Assembly: GCF_900636385.1 (NCBI RefSeq)
Contig: NZ_LR134269.1
Coordinates: 434,001-498,000, forward strand
DNA: 64,000 bases
Source: Staphylococcus warneri
GTDB lineage: Bacteria > Bacillota > Bacilli > Staphylococcales > Staphylococcaceae
Reading direction: 5' to 3'
The position numbers were made by a program, and so were the translations under genes. This document shows positions 9,691-19,534 of the stretch, piece after piece. Numbering within the stretch: position 1 is the first letter of the stretch; the number at the start of each line of letters is the position of its first letter. The notes beneath the pieces are model-generated. The model saw nothing but the letters and a program-made list of their open reading frames with translations, was not told the DNA's origin and did not search any database.

Positions 9691-9691
9691 T

Positions 9692-11059
9692 TTAGTCATA
9701 AATATGTGGTGTTGTATGACCCACTTGATATGGTAGCCACGGCATCTTACTAAATCTTGCAAAGTATGCAAGGTCGTGAATCATTTTCATACTTAATTCA
9801 CGTTCGTGAGTCGTGACATCTAAGCCATTAGCTTTTAAAATGTCCAAATGACCGAACCAAAAGACTATATCTAATATATGATAAGCAGAGTGATAATAAG
9901 TGTTATTTGGTTGGTGCCATTGAAAGGAAGCTAGCCATCTGTTGGGATTATGACTGATGCTTTTCAAAAAGTCATGTGCGGGTTGTTGAAAAATATAGTC
10001 AGTAATACATGTAGATTGTTGTTGCGCACTAATGGCATCACTGATTTCTATTTCTACACCATTAAAAGCCATAGCTTTAACAAAGCGATCAGGTGATAAC
10101 TTTCGAGATTCATTTTTTATATAAATATCACCTTCATTTTGAGTATAAGAAACAAATATCGGCTTTGAGAAATTGGGATTATTCATTGTCATTGATGATG
10201 TTTGAATAGGTGCGTAAATTAATTCTAAACCTTTGGACTGGCCACGAGTTGTTTGGTCTAAATTCATGATATTCATGATATTTTCTGTAGTTAATGAATC
10301 TATGGTTGAGTTAGGGTAGTTTTCCGCTATGATTTCACTAAAATTTTGTGCTTTTTCATAGCCTATCTTTCGACTGTCTAAGCGCAATGTACCGCTTAAT
10401 AACATGACTTTATGGAAATAGGATTCTGTCTCTGGCAATTGCATCAAAGCCATGATACTCATACTCCCTGCAGATTGCCCTATTAACGTAACGTTATTAG
10501 GATCTCCACCGAAATTTTTAATATGGTGGTGTACCCATTTGATCGCATTGATTTGATCAGAAAGCCCATTATTACATTCGTAATTTGAATTGAAAAAGGA
10601 CCAATCTAAAAATCCCCAAGAACCTAATCGATAGTTAAATGTGACGACAATCACATCTTCTTGTTCGACGACAGATTGAGGTTGATATAGTTCAGCGCTA
10701 CCGTGGCCATTGACAAATCCGCCACCGTAAAAATAGATGATGACAGGTCGAGTTTTATTTTGAGAGTGATGACGTCGCCATATATTTAAATATAAACAAT
10801 CTTCATCTTGTGTAAATTGATTGAAATGAAAGTAAACACCACTTGAGAAAAAATCTTCAAGTTGGTTATACGGTTGTGGGGGGATGTTATTGAAAAAGGT
10901 TGCGTCTACCGATTTAGGCAATGATGTAATCAATTCAGAATGTTTAAATCGACCATATTTGAGATCGGCATAACGAATACCAAGGAATGCGTCAATATCA
11001 TTTTCATTATTATAAATACCTTTAACGATACGGTTATTTAAAGTTATGTTAACCATCAT
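9692..11059 (-). CDS. Type-B carboxylesterase (PnbA-like)
   Basis: A 455-residue alpha/beta hydrolase without a signal peptide, probably cytosolic, hydrolysing carboxyl esters. The oxyanion-hole motif YGGGFVNGHG lies near residue 112 and the nucleophile elbow GQSAGS follows about 80 residues later. A Glu in the TQNEGDIY segment and the His of HSAYHILDIVFWFG complete a plausible triad. Start 11059 (Met-Met) is chosen because AAAGGA lies 8-9 nt upstream; the longer frame to 11095 lacks a ribosome site. Natural substrate unknown. Confidence 0.85.
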   Translation of the reverse strand: MMVNITLNNRIVKGIYNNENDIDAFLGIRYADLKYGRFKHSELITSLPKSVDATFFNNIPPQPYNQLEDFFSSGVYFHFNQFTQDEDCLYLNIWRRHHSQNKTRPVIIYFYGGGFVNGHGSAELYQPQSVVEQEDVIVVTFNYRLGSWGFLDWSFFNSNYECNNGLSDQINAIKWVHHHIKNFGGDPNNVTLIGQSAGSMSIMALMQLPETESYFHKVMLLSGTLRLDSRKIGYEKAQNFSEIIAENYPNSTIDSLTTENIMNIMNLDQTTRGQSKGLELIYAPIQTSSMTMNNPNFSKPIFVSYTQNEGDIYIKNESRKLSPDRFVKAMAFNGVEIEISDAISAQQQSTCITDYIFQQPAHDFLKSISHNPNRWLASFQWHQPNNTYYHSAYHILDIVFWFGHLDILKANGLDVTTHERELSMKMIHDLAYFARFSKMPWLPYQVGHTTPHIYD

Positions 11060-11133
11060 TGTCAATCGTCCTTTCAAAGTCATCTTTAATAACACTATAT
11101 AATAAATGATTAAAGTCAGCTATATGTATAAAA

Positions 11134-11168
11134 AAACTGCTAACGATGTTTACAATCGTTAGCAGTTT
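11134..11168 (-). terminator. Terminator of the APC permease gene
   Basis: Perfect 14-bp stem (11134-11147 and 11155-11168), 7-nt loop, T-run on the minus strand. Confidence 0.85.
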
Positions 11169-11185
11169 TAATTTGATTTATGAGT

Positions 11186-12898
11186 TTATTCTTCTTTGTT
11201 TTGGCGTTTTTCTTCTTTATCTTGTTGTTCTTGACGTTTTTCAGCGATTTTTTCGCGTTTCTCACGACGTTTACGTTTCTTAAGTTTATCACCCATGTTA
11301 CTATTCATTTTCTTAGCACGTCTGAAGTAGACACTTTCGAATGAACTAATTGCACCTAATTGATAGAAAATAAGTGCAACGATGATGATAACTAAGAAAT
11401 CCCATGGATAATGTATCCAGTTTAAACCTTTGAATTCTTTACTACCAATAAATGATAGGAATGAAAGTACGACGAGATAAACAATAATCCATAAGCTTCC
11501 GCCGATTTGTTTTTTAGTGTTTTTCCAATTCATTTTATATTCATAGAAGAAATAAATTGGTAAACCTAAAATGATGATTAATATAACTTCTGCTGTTGTT
11601 GGCCACATGGCCCAATAAATAGCTAGTGACGCAAGAACGAATGATAATGGGGCCATGAATTTTAAAATTCTAGCTCTAAATGGACGTGTCATCTTAGGAC
11701 CCATTTTACGTAATGCAATAACTGTCGTTGGACCAGTTAGATAAGCAACTAATGTTGCAGTTGAAATAACTGCTGCTAACGTACCCCAGTCACGGAATAG
11801 TGTAACCATTACCATACTGATGATTGCGTTAAACACAATTGCAACACGTGGGATTTTATATTTTTCGTTCATTTTACCTAAGAATTTAGGGATGTGCCCA
11901 TTTTTTTCCATGGCGCGTAATACACGACCAGTTACAGCAACAAATGATACACCAGTACCAAATGGTGACACTACAGCTTCAATATAAAGTAAAATGGCTA
12001 ACCAATTTAAACCTAATAAAATGGCCATGTCAGCAAATGGAGAGTTGAAGTTAATACCACTCCAACCATGTTCATGAATCATTGACTGTGGCATAGAAGT
12101 GATGAATGTACTTTGTAACACGATATAAAGCACAGCACTAATTGTAAGTGAAATAGCAATACCACGCGCAATATTCTTTTCAGGGCTTTTAATTTCTGAT
12201 CCCATATTAATGATTGTTTGGAATGCATTAAATGAGAAAATAATACCTGACATTGTTGTTGCTGCGAATATTGGTGCACTACCGTAAGGCATGAATGTAC
12301 CTACTGAGTGACCATAATTTCCTGTATCAAAGCCAGAAATCATTAACATAATAATTGTTAATAATGGAACTCCAAGTTTGAAGAATGAAATTAAACTTGT
12401 AAATGAAGTTAATAGTTTAACTGACCAGTAATTTAATAAAGAGAAGATAATAATAATAGCATAAACAGCGATTAAACCTGTTGTACTGATTGAACCATCT
12501 TTCATTAAACTACCCATCGGTTTAGCCCAATCCCAAGGCCAAGAACTCATATATTGAACAGCTGAAACTGCTTCAATAGGTATAATTGTTACGAGTGATA
12601 CCCAGTTTGCCCAAGCGGCTATGAAACCGAGTAATGAACCATGTGTATATTGAGCATAGTTACTCATACCACCAGATTGTGGGAACATAGTTCCAATTTC
12701 AATGTAGTTATAGGCGATGGTTCCTATAACGACGAATCCAATAATCCAAGAAATGATAGATGCTGGTCCTGCAATTGACGATGCTTCCCAAGCACCAAAT
12801 AACCAGCCTGAACCAATTAATGACCCTAATCCGAGTAACACTAACTGGGGCAGATTAATCTTACTGTTATTCGATTCTGTTTCATTTTTATTTGCCAT
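11186..12898 (-). CDS. APC family amino acid permease with long charged tail
   Basis: A 570-residue transporter with about 14 hydrophobic segments. The start of helix 1, GLGSLIGSGWLFG (about residues 24-36), is the substrate-binding GSG-type motif of APC proteins. The pattern and the GW-INF loop near residue 285 resemble B. subtilis YveA, an aspartate:proton symporter, so acidic amino acids are a reasonable guess. The last ~45 residues are almost only Lys, Arg, Glu and Gln and are probably a cytosolic helix of unknown role. Monocistronic. Confidence 0.8.
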   Translation of the reverse strand: MANKNETESNNSKINLPQLVLLGLGSLIGSGWLFGAWEASSIAGPASIISWIIGFVVIGTIAYNYIEIGTMFPQSGGMSNYAQYTHGSLLGFIAAWANWVSLVTIIPIEAVSAVQYMSSWPWDWAKPMGSLMKDGSISTTGLIAVYAIIIIFSLLNYWSVKLLTSFTSLISFFKLGVPLLTIIMLMISGFDTGNYGHSVGTFMPYGSAPIFAATTMSGIIFSFNAFQTIINMGSEIKSPEKNIARGIAISLTISAVLYIVLQSTFITSMPQSMIHEHGWSGINFNSPFADMAILLGLNWLAILLYIEAVVSPFGTGVSFVAVTGRVLRAMEKNGHIPKFLGKMNEKYKIPRVAIVFNAIISMVMVTLFRDWGTLAAVISTATLVAYLTGPTTVIALRKMGPKMTRPFRARILKFMAPLSFVLASLAIYWAMWPTTAEVILIIILGLPIYFFYEYKMNWKNTKKQIGGSLWIIVYLVVLSFLSFIGSKEFKGLNWIHYPWDFLVIIIVALIFYQLGAISSFESVYFRRAKKMNSNMGDKLKKRKRREKREKIAEKRQEQQDKEEKRQNKEE

Positions 12899-13075
12899 AT
12901 TGACTCCTCATTCTTTTATATTCTGAAAATACTACGCCATTATTATACGCTAGTTAAAATATTAGTCAAATGTGTATATTGTAATTTTTATTTAAATGTA
13001 TAAAATTAGTTTTTTTAATATTATAGTTTATAATAGTGGAGAAATGGCAGAATCAATAGAAAGTAGGGCAATGAC

Positions 13076-13675
13076 ATGGTAGAGAAAAATAACAATTTGG
13101 AAGTAGAAAAATTTTTGAAAAAAGATAGTCAATGGAAAGAAGAATATAACTATTTAAGAGAACTTATAGTTGATTTTGACGAGTTGGACGAAGATTATAA
13201 ATGGATGCACCCTTGTTACACTATTAATAATAAAAATGTGGTTCTTATTCATGGTTTTAAAACGTATGTAGCACTTTTATTCTTTAAAGGTGCACTTATT
13301 GAAGATTCTAAAAATACTTTAATTAGACAAACTAAAAATGTACAAGCCGCAAGACAGCTACGATTTACAACTTTAGAGGAAATTCAATCACGTAAAGAAG
13401 AAATTATTGATTATGTGAAACAAGCTATTGACATTGAAAAGTCTGGTAAACAAGTTGAATTAAAGAAAACAGAAGATTTTGAGGTGCCAGAGGAATTACA
13501 ACAACAATTCGATGCGATGCCAGAATTAAAAGAAGCGTTCGATCAATTAACACCTGGAAGACAACGTCAATACTTGCATCATATTGGTGATGCCAAACGA
13601 GCAGATACCAGACAAAAAAGAGTGGACAAATATATTAATCACATTTTAGAAGGAAAAGGTATGCATGACAAATAG
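13076..13675 (+). CDS. YdeI/OmdA-like protein (DUF1801 domain)
   Basis: A 199-residue soluble protein. The N-terminal half (about residues 15-115) is a DUF1801 domain with the conserved WMHPCYTINNKNVVLIHGFKTYVAL stretch in two parts; the C-terminal half carries the OmdA-type segment AFDQLTPGRQRQYLHHIGDAKRADTR typical of bacteriocin-protection YdeI/YdhG proteins. The biochemical role is not established. The ribosome site (GTAGGG) is weak. A long intergenic repeat starts directly after its stop codon. Confidence 0.8.
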   Translation: MVEKNNNLEVEKFLKKDSQWKEEYNYLRELIVDFDELDEDYKWMHPCYTINNKNVVLIHGFKTYVALLFFKGALIEDSKNTLIRQTKNVQAARQLRFTTLEEIQSRKEEIIDYVKQAIDIEKSGKQVELKKTEDFEVPEELQQQFDAMPELKEAFDQLTPGRQRQYLHHIGDAKRADTRQKRVDKYINHILEGKGMHDK

Positions 13676-13679
13676 CAAG

Positions 13680-13889
13680 AGGGAGTGGGACCGAAATAAT
13701 AAAGAACCACTAATCATTTATTTAGTGGTTCTTACGCATTAGCCACAGCTAATGTGTACTTTAAAATAGGAATACATGAGTGAAACTCATGCATAAGAAA
13801 TACTAATTTCTAAAGAAAATGAATGACTATACAGTCAACTACTGCCTAAATATGAATGTAACTTGAAATATATATTTCTGTCCCTCTTC
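13680..13889. repeat. Long copy A of the structured intergenic repeat (~210 bp)
   Basis: Begins GGGAGTGGGACCGAAAT and ends ATTTCTGTCCCTC, forming terminal inverted arms. Inside are two hairpins: AAGAACCACTAA against TTTAGTGGTTCTT (about 13702-13732) and ACGCATTAGC against GCTAATGTGT (about 13734-13757). About 150 bp matches the element at 55085 closely. No ORF is inside. It fills the gap between the YdeI gene and butA. Confidence 0.85.
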
Positions 13890-13926
13890 TTATTTTTATG
13901 AGTGTTTAAGCATTTAATAAAGAGGA

Positions 13927-14706
13927 TTAATGGAATCTCATCCCACCATCAACAATAATCGTTTGGCCAGTAATATAATCTGAATCTTTGCCAGCTAAGA
14001 AACTAACAACATTTGATACATCTTCAGGTTGTGAAAGTTTGCCTAAAGCGATTTGATCTGTAAATTGTTTCCAACCCCAAGATTCAGGTTGTCCAGCTTC
14101 TTCAGCAGTTTTCTTAGCAATACCTTCCATCATTGGTGTTTGAACAATACCAGGCGCAAATGCATTTACTGTAATAGATTCATGTGCTAGATCACGTGCA
14201 GCAACTTGAGTTAAACCTCGCACAGCAAATTTACTACTACTATAAAGTGATAAGCCTGCATTACCTTCTACGCCAGCTTGAGACGTAGCATTAATAATTT
14301 TTCCGCCATGACCTAATTGTTTGAATTGTGCATGTGCGGCTTGAATCCCCCATAAAACACCTTTGACATTGACGCCATATACTTTGTCAAAGTCTTCAGG
14401 AGTAATGGAATCAATCGGTGTCATGGGTCCTAAACCAGCATTGCTCACTAAAACATGGAAATCACCAAAATGTTCAACTGTTTGATTTATAGCACTAAAT
14501 ATATCATCACGATTGGCTACATCAGCTTTAATGGCTAAAACCTTTGAGTCATCTTGTGTTAAAGATTGTGCCGCTTGAATTGCGCCTTCTCCGTTGAAAT
14601 CCACAATGGCAACTTTGAATCCATCATCAAATAAACGTTTAACGATTTGATACCCAATGCCTTGTGCACCGCCTGTTACAACTGATACTTTGCTTTCTTG
14701 ACTCAT
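13927..14706 (-). CDS. butA: Acetoin (diacetyl) reductase
   Basis: A 259-residue short-chain dehydrogenase that interconverts diacetyl/acetoin/2,3-butanediol with NAD(H). The Rossmann glycine motif TGGAQGIG is at residues 11-18, NAG at about 89-91, and the catalytic Ser/Tyr-x3-Lys appears as ATSQAG and YSSSK. Length and the [22 protein letters not shown] tail (in parts) fit (S)-acetoin-forming ButA. AAGAAGGG precedes the start. A TTGACA hexamer on the minus strand (14809-14814) may be its -35. It serves pyruvate overflow and NADH reoxidation. Confidence 0.9.
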   Translation of the reverse strand: MSQESKVSVVTGGAQGIGYQIVKRLFDDGFKVAIVDFNGEGAIQAAQSLTQDDSKVLAIKADVANRDDIFSAINQTVEHFGDFHVLVSNAGLGPMTPIDSITPEDFDKVYGVNVKGVLWGIQAAHAQFKQLGHGGKIINATSQAGVEGNAGLSLYSSSKFAVRGLTQVAARDLAHESITVNAFAPGIVQTPMMEGIAKKTAEEAGQPESWGWKQFTDQIALGKLSQPEDVSNVVSFLAGKDSDYITGQTIIVDGGMRFH

Positions 14707-14969
14707 ATAAAACCCTTCTTTGTCTATATTTTGGTTACAAGCTCAACATAGCACAAAAATGAAATAAAAAATTATAAATGTGTAACATAAAAGTATAATT
14801 CAATGTATTGTCAATTTTTCTTAAAATAATTTTCATAATTCATTAGGTTATAAAATACTAAGCATATTTATCCTTTTATATAATTAATCAATTGAAATAA
14901 GAACTTTATAAAAATGTTAAGGGTGAACAGTTAAATTTTGTAAAAATGCAATAGGTTTACTAAAATTAT

Positions 14970-15156
14970 ATAGGGTATATATTTATATCGTTGTCGAATA
15001 TGCGTGCAATTAAAATAGCATTAAGTGTTGGGAGCACAACATTAATGAAGTGTGATTCGCATTTTATCGTAGTTACAAATTTTAAAAGAAAGGCCTTCGT
15101 GCTCTTGTTCAACTAATATTTTATTTTGTTAACAACTGCTCTGTAGGCCTTTTTTA
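14970..15156 (+). ncRNA. Putative small RNA or attenuated leader upstream of opuC
   Basis: No ORF is visible. A promoter-like TTGTAA-N17-TAAAAT (TTGTAA begins about 14938) gives an expected start near 14970. At 15089-15152 a strong hairpin (AAAGGCCT paired with AGGCCTTT, inner TTGTTCAAC paired with GTTAACAA) runs into six T residues. There is no plus-strand gene upstream for this terminator to serve, because butA diverges. Another small palindrome, TGTTG...CAACA, lies near 15028-15043. Either a ~185-nt sRNA or an opuC leader would fit. Boundaries are inferred. Confidence 0.5.
15089..15155 (+). terminator. Intrinsic terminator upstream of opuCA
   Basis: Two-part stem: 15089-15096 with 15145-15152, and 15105-15113 with 15128-15135, followed by T6. 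It ends 55 bp before the opuCA start. Confidence 0.75.
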
Positions 15157-15209
15157 ATTGTCATCGTATTAATTCGTCATTTTTTACAATATGGAAGGGG
15201 AAAACAATC

Positions 15210-16463
15210 ATGTTAAGCATTAAGAATTTAACCAAGATTTACTCTGGGAATAAAAAGGCAGTAGATAATTTAACGCTTGATATTGAATCAGGTGAATTTA
15301 TCGCCTTTATTGGGACAAGTGGTAGCGGTAAAACCACTGCTTTAAGAATGATTAACCGAATGATTGAAGCAACAGATGGCCAAATTCAAATGAACGGCAA
15401 AGATGTACGTAATATGAACCCAGTTGAATTAAGAAGAAGTATTGGTTATGTCATTCAGCAAATTGGTTTGATGCCTCACATGACTATTAGAGAAAACATT
15501 GTACTTGTACCGAAATTACTAAAATGGTCTAAAGAAAAGAAAGACCAAAAGGCAGAAGAACTCATAAAACTTGTAGACCTACCAGTCGAATATTTAGACC
15601 GTTATCCGGCTGAACTATCTGGTGGTCAACAACAACGTATTGGGGTAGTAAGAGCCCTTGCGGCTGAACAAGACATCATCTTAATGGATGAACCATTTGG
15701 TGCGCTTGATCCAATTACACGAGATACATTGCAAGATTTAGTGAAAGAACTTCAACAAAAATTAGGTAAAACATTTATTTTTGTGACACATGATATGGAT
15801 GAAGCTATTAAATTGGCCGATAAAATTTGTATTATGTCGAAAGGTAAAGTCGTACAATTCGATACACCTGACAATATTTTAAGAAATCCTGCAAATGATT
15901 TTGTAAAAGACTTTATTGGTCAGAATAGATTGATTCAAGATAGACCAAATATGAAAACGGTTGAAGGCGCAATGATTAAACCGATCACAGTACACGCAGA
16001 TGATTCACTTAATGATGCGGTCAATATCATGAGAGAGAAACGTGTAGATACCATATTTGTTGTAAACAACCATCACAAATTATTAGGATTTTTAGACATA
16101 GAGGATATCAATCAAGGACTCCGTGCAAGAAAAGAACTGATTGATACGATGCAACGTGATATTTATAAAGTACATATCGATTCGAAATTACAAGACTCAG
16201 TACGTACAATTTTAAAACGTAATGTTAGAAATATTCCAGTTGTTGATGACGACAATATCCTCATTGGTTTGATTACACGTGCTAACTTAGTTGACATCGT
16301 TTATGACTCTATTTGGGGTGAAGCAAGCGACACACAACTAACTCAACCTTCTGACGAATCTGTTAATAGTGATATAGCAAATTCAGAACATCAAGCTCAT
16401 CAACAAAATGATGCTAGTGTTACAGAAGAGGCGAATAAGCATGAAACGGGAGATGAGCGATAA
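15210..16463 (+). CDS. opuCA: Osmoprotectant ABC transporter ATP-binding protein
   Basis: A 417-residue ATPase energising uptake of glycine betaine, carnitine or choline. Walker A GTSGSGKTT (about residues 35-43), signature [12 protein letters not shown], Walker B IILMDEPFGALD. Two CBS domains follow (about residues 250-375), which sense ionic strength in OpuA/OpuC relatives. A Ser/His/Glu-rich tail of ~40 residues closes the protein. AAGGGG precedes ATG. First gene of opuCABCD; its stop overlaps the opuCB start by one base. Confidence 0.92.
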   Translation: MLSIKNLTKIYSGNKKAVDNLTLDIESGEFIAFIGTSGSGKTTALRMINRMIEATDGQIQMNGKDVRNMNPVELRRSIGYVIQQIGLMPHMTIRENIVLVPKLLKWSKEKKDQKAEELIKLVDLPVEYLDRYPAELSGGQQQRIGVVRALAAEQDIILMDEPFGALDPITRDTLQDLVKELQQKLGKTFIFVTHDMDEAIKLADKICIMSKGKVVQFDTPDNILRNPANDFVKDFIGQNRLIQDRPNMKTVEGAMIKPITVHADDSLNDAVNIMREKRVDTIFVVNNHHKLLGFLDIEDINQGLRARKELIDTMQRDIYKVHIDSKLQDSVRTILKRNVRNIPVVDDDNILIGLITRANLVDIVYDSIWGEASDTQLTQPSDESVNSDIANSEHQAHQQNDASVTEEANKHETGDER

Positions 16464-17098
16464 TGAAAGCATTCTTGAATGAATATGGAAGTCAGCTCGT
16501 ATCTAAGACGATTGAACATTTCTATATTTCTATCATTGCTTTACTGATTGCAATCGTCGTAGCTGTTCCGGTAGGCATCCTATTGTCTAGAACAACGAAA
16601 ACGGCCAATGTAGTTTTAACTATTGCGGGTGTTTTACAAACTATTCCAACATTAGCAGTATTAGCTATTATGATACCTATCTTTGGTGTAGGGAAGACAC
16701 CAGCGATTGTGGCGTTGTTTATCTATGTTTTATTACCAATATTAAATAATACGGTACTCGGCGTGAAAAACATTGATAAAAATGTAATACAAGCTGGACA
16801 AAGTATGGGAATGACACAATTTCAATTAATGAAAGATGTTCAAATGCCATTGGCGTTACCTATGATTATTAGTGGTATACGCCTTTCAAGTGTATATGTT
16901 ATTAGTTGGGCTACATTAGCGAGTTATGTCGGCGCAGGTGGTCTTGGTGATTTAGTATTTAACGGATTGAATTTATATCAACCACCAATGATTATTAGTG
17001 CAGCAATATTAGTTACGTTACTAGCACTAATTGTCGACTTTTTATTATCATTAGTTGAAAAATGGGCAGTACCTAAAGGTTTAAAAGTATCTAGATAA
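16463..17098 (+). CDS. opuCB: Osmoprotectant ABC transporter permease
   Basis: A 211-residue inner membrane permease with five to six helices and the BPD_transp_1 EAA-like loop QAGQSMGMTQFQLMKDVQMPLALP (in parts, about residues 111-134) that docks to OpuCA. It overlaps opuCA by 1 bp (ATGA). Partner of OpuCD in the heterodimeric channel. Confidence 0.9.
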   Translation: MKAFLNEYGSQLVSKTIEHFYISIIALLIAIVVAVPVGILLSRTTKTANVVLTIAGVLQTIPTLAVLAIMIPIFGVGKTPAIVALFIYVLLPILNNTVLGVKNIDKNVIQAGQSMGMTQFQLMKDVQMPLALPMIISGIRLSSVYVISWATLASYVGAGGLGDLVFNGLNLYQPPMIISAAILVTLLALIVDFLLSLVEKWAVPKGLKVSR

Positions 17099-17119
17099 GA
17101 AAAGGGAGGATTTATCAAT

Positions 17120-18073
17120 ATGAAGAAACATATCAAATATACAGTGATTCTTATTGCGTTGTCCCTCTTAGTATTATCTGGGTGTAGTTTGCCAGGTTTA
17201 GGGGACGGCAATTCAAAGAATGATGTAAAAATTACAACAACTGAGACGAGTGAAACTAAAATCATTGCTAATATGGAAAAATTAATGATTGAACATGAAA
17301 CTAAAGGCAAAATTAAACCTACAATTATAGGTAACTTAGGTTCTAGTATTATTCAACATAACGCATTACAGCGCGGTGACGTCAATATGTCTGCGGTAAG
17401 ATACACAGGTACCGAATTAACAAGTGTATTGGATGCCAAACCGACGAAAGATCCTAAAAAAGCCATGGCAGAGTCACAAAGACTATTTAAGAAAAAATAT
17501 GATCAAAAGTATTATAATTCATTAGGTTTTGCGAATACGTATGCGTTTATGGTGACAAAAGAAACAGCTAAGAAATATCACTTAGAAAAAGTATCAGACT
17601 TAGAAAAACATAAAGACGAATTACGATTAGGTATGGATACGCAATGGATGAATAGAGCAGGCGATGGCTATCCAGCATTCGTTAAAGATTATGGATTCAA
17701 ATTTGCTAGTGCACGACCAATGCAAATTGGACTAGTATATGATGCACTGAAAAATAAAAAATTAGATGTTGCTGTAGGATATTCTACTGATGGTCGTATT
17801 GCAGCATATGATTTAAAAATCTTAAAAGATGATCTTAAATTCTTCCCACCATATGATGGTAGTCCACTAGCGACTGAAAAAGTGATTAAAGATAATCCGA
17901 AAATTGATACGGCCTTGAAAAAGTTAGAAGGTAAAGTGTCAACAAAAGAAATGCAGAAATTAAATTACGAAGCAGATGGTAAAGGTAAAGAACCAGCTAT
18001 CATTGCTGAAGAATACTTGAAAAAACATAACTATTTCGAAAACGACAAAAATAGTAAGAAAGGTGGTCAATAA
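17120..18073 (+). CDS. opuCC: Osmoprotectant-binding lipoprotein
   Basis: A 317-residue extracellular lipoprotein with lipobox LSGC (Cys about residue 22). The mature part is an OpuAC-type binding domain; the stretch GDVNMSAVRYTGTEL and the Tyr- and Trp-bearing segments (QWMNRAGDGYP) are where relatives form the aromatic cage for quaternary amines. GGGAGG precedes the start, 21 bp after opuCB. Lys-rich C-terminus. Confidence 0.9.
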   Translation: MKKHIKYTVILIALSLLVLSGCSLPGLGDGNSKNDVKITTTETSETKIIANMEKLMIEHETKGKIKPTIIGNLGSSIIQHNALQRGDVNMSAVRYTGTELTSVLDAKPTKDPKKAMAESQRLFKKKYDQKYYNSLGFANTYAFMVTKETAKKYHLEKVSDLEKHKDELRLGMDTQWMNRAGDGYPAFVKDYGFKFASARPMQIGLVYDALKNKKLDVAVGYSTDGRIAAYDLKILKDDLKFFPPYDGSPLATEKVIKDNPKIDTALKKLEGKVSTKEMQKLNYEADGKGKEPAIIAEEYLKKHNYFENDKNSKKGGQ

Positions 18074-18075
18074 TC

Positions 18076-18765
18076 ATGAAAGGTAATTTATTCCAATCTA
18101 TTATTGAATATTACTCATTAAACTTTGGCTACCTAATGGAACTATTCTTTAAACATTTACTTATGTCAGTATATGGTGTGCTCTTTGCATGTATCATTGG
18201 GATACCGATTGGTATTGTCATTGCACGATATAAAAAATTAGCATGGCCAATCATCACGATTGCTAATATCATTCAAACTGTTCCAGCCATTGCCATGTTG
18301 GCCATTTTAATGTTAGCGATGGGACTTGGTCCAACTACAGTAGTTGTTACCGTATTCTTATATTCATTATTACCAATTATTAAGAATACGTACACGGGCA
18401 TTGTAGATGTAGATGAGAATATTAAAGATGCTGGTAAAGGCATGGGTATGACGAGAAACCAAGTTTTACGTATGATTGAATTACCACTATCTCTTTCAGT
18501 CATCATTGGTGGTATACGTATTGCGCTCGTTGTAGCAATTGGAATTGTGGCAATTGGTTCATTTATCGGAGCGCCAACGCTTGGTGATATTATCATCCGA
18601 GGTACCAATTCAACAGACGGTACGACTTTCATCCTTGCAGGGGCAATCCCTATTGCATTAATAGCCATTTTAATTGATTTAGGTTTAAGATTTTTAGAAA
18701 AACGATTAGATCCTACTCGTAAAAATAAAAAGAAATTGGAACATCAACCACAACAAATCAAATAA
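18076..18765 (+). CDS. opuCD: Osmoprotectant ABC transporter permease
   Basis: A 229-residue permease, paralogous to OpuCB, with an EAA-like loop DAGKGMGMTRNQVLRMIELP near residue 119 and a Lys-rich C-terminal tail. It starts 2 bp after opuCC and ends at a hairpin terminator, closing the operon. Confidence 0.9.
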   Translation: MKGNLFQSIIEYYSLNFGYLMELFFKHLLMSVYGVLFACIIGIPIGIVIARYKKLAWPIITIANIIQTVPAIAMLAILMLAMGLGPTTVVVTVFLYSLLPIIKNTYTGIVDVDENIKDAGKGMGMTRNQVLRMIELPLSLSVIIGGIRIALVVAIGIVAIGSFIGAPTLGDIIIRGTNSTDGTTFILAGAIPIALIAILIDLGLRFLEKRLDPTRKNKKKLEHQPQQIK

Positions 18766-18774
18766 AATATAAAA

Positions 18775-18810
18775 AAGAGGTCTGAACTATGATTTTTGTT
18801 CAGGCCTCTT
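18775..18810. terminator. Bidirectional terminator between opuCD and lrgB
   Basis: 13-bp stem (18775-18787 and 18798-18810, one wobble) with A/T flanks, between convergent genes. Confidence 0.85.
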
Positions 18811-18827
18811 ATCTTATATCAAATGAT

Positions 18828-19532
18828 TTAACCTAATAAAATAGGTGCTAATATTGGCACAATTGCGACGACGATGACACCAACGATAACAACGGCAATA
18901 CTACCCATTGATTCTTCAGTTTCACCTAAATCTTTTGCGGCTGCAACACCTAGTGTATGACCACTAGAACCTAACGCTAAACCACGTGCAATTGGATTGG
19001 TAATTTTAAACCATTGTACAATCTTAGTACCGAGCGCAGAGATAACAACAGCATTAAGAATAACAGCTAATGATGTTAACTCTTTTACTCCACCGATACC
19101 TTCAGATACTGGTAAAGCAATCGCTGTTGTAGCAGCTTGAGGTAACATTGATGCAACAATTTGATTACCAAATTGGAATAATGAAGCAACTAAGTAAATT
19201 AATATTAAAGCTACAACTGTACCTAATGCGATACCACCGAATATTTGTAACCAATATTTTTTTAACACATCACGTTTTTTATATAAAGGTATAGCAAAAC
19301 TGATTGTCGCTGGCTCTAAGAAGAAATATATAATGTCGCCACCGATTTTGTAACTTTGATAGCTAATACCTGTTAATTTTAAGAAAGCAATACCTACAAC
19401 CATACTTACAAATAAAGGTGCAAGTAAGAAAAAGCCATTTGTCTTTTTATAAAAATATGTAGCTATAACAAATGGGATTAATGATAATAAAATACCGAAA
19501 TAGGGTGTATTAATACCTAAATAGTCCGCCAT
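18828..19532 (-). CDS. lrgB: LrgB family membrane protein
   Basis: A 234-residue integral membrane protein. The stretch [10 protein letters not shown] at the start, [23 protein letters not shown] (in parts, about residues 64-86), [13 protein letters not shown] and [14 protein letters not shown] match LrgB rather than CidB. With LrgA it was described as antiholin-like; B. subtilis (PftAB) and S. mutans homologues act in pyruvate transport. GGAGG lies before the ATG, 2 bp after the lrgA stop. Confidence 0.9.
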   Translation of the reverse strand: MADYLGINTPYFGILLSLIPFVIATYFYKKTNGFFLLAPLFVSMVVGIAFLKLTGISYQSYKIGGDIIYFFLEPATISFAIPLYKKRDVLKKYWLQIFGGIALGTVVALILIYLVASLFQFGNQIVASMLPQAATTAIALPVSEGIGGVKELTSLAVILNAVVISALGTKIVQWFKITNPIARGLALGSSGHTLGVAAAKDLGETEESMGSIAVVIVGVIVVAIVPILAPILLG

Positions 19533-19534
19533 GA

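Noticed and set aside
12079..12279. Reverse-frame ORF inside the APC permease gene
   Set aside because: Same strand, other frame of a clear coding region, no ribosome site and no recognisable domain.
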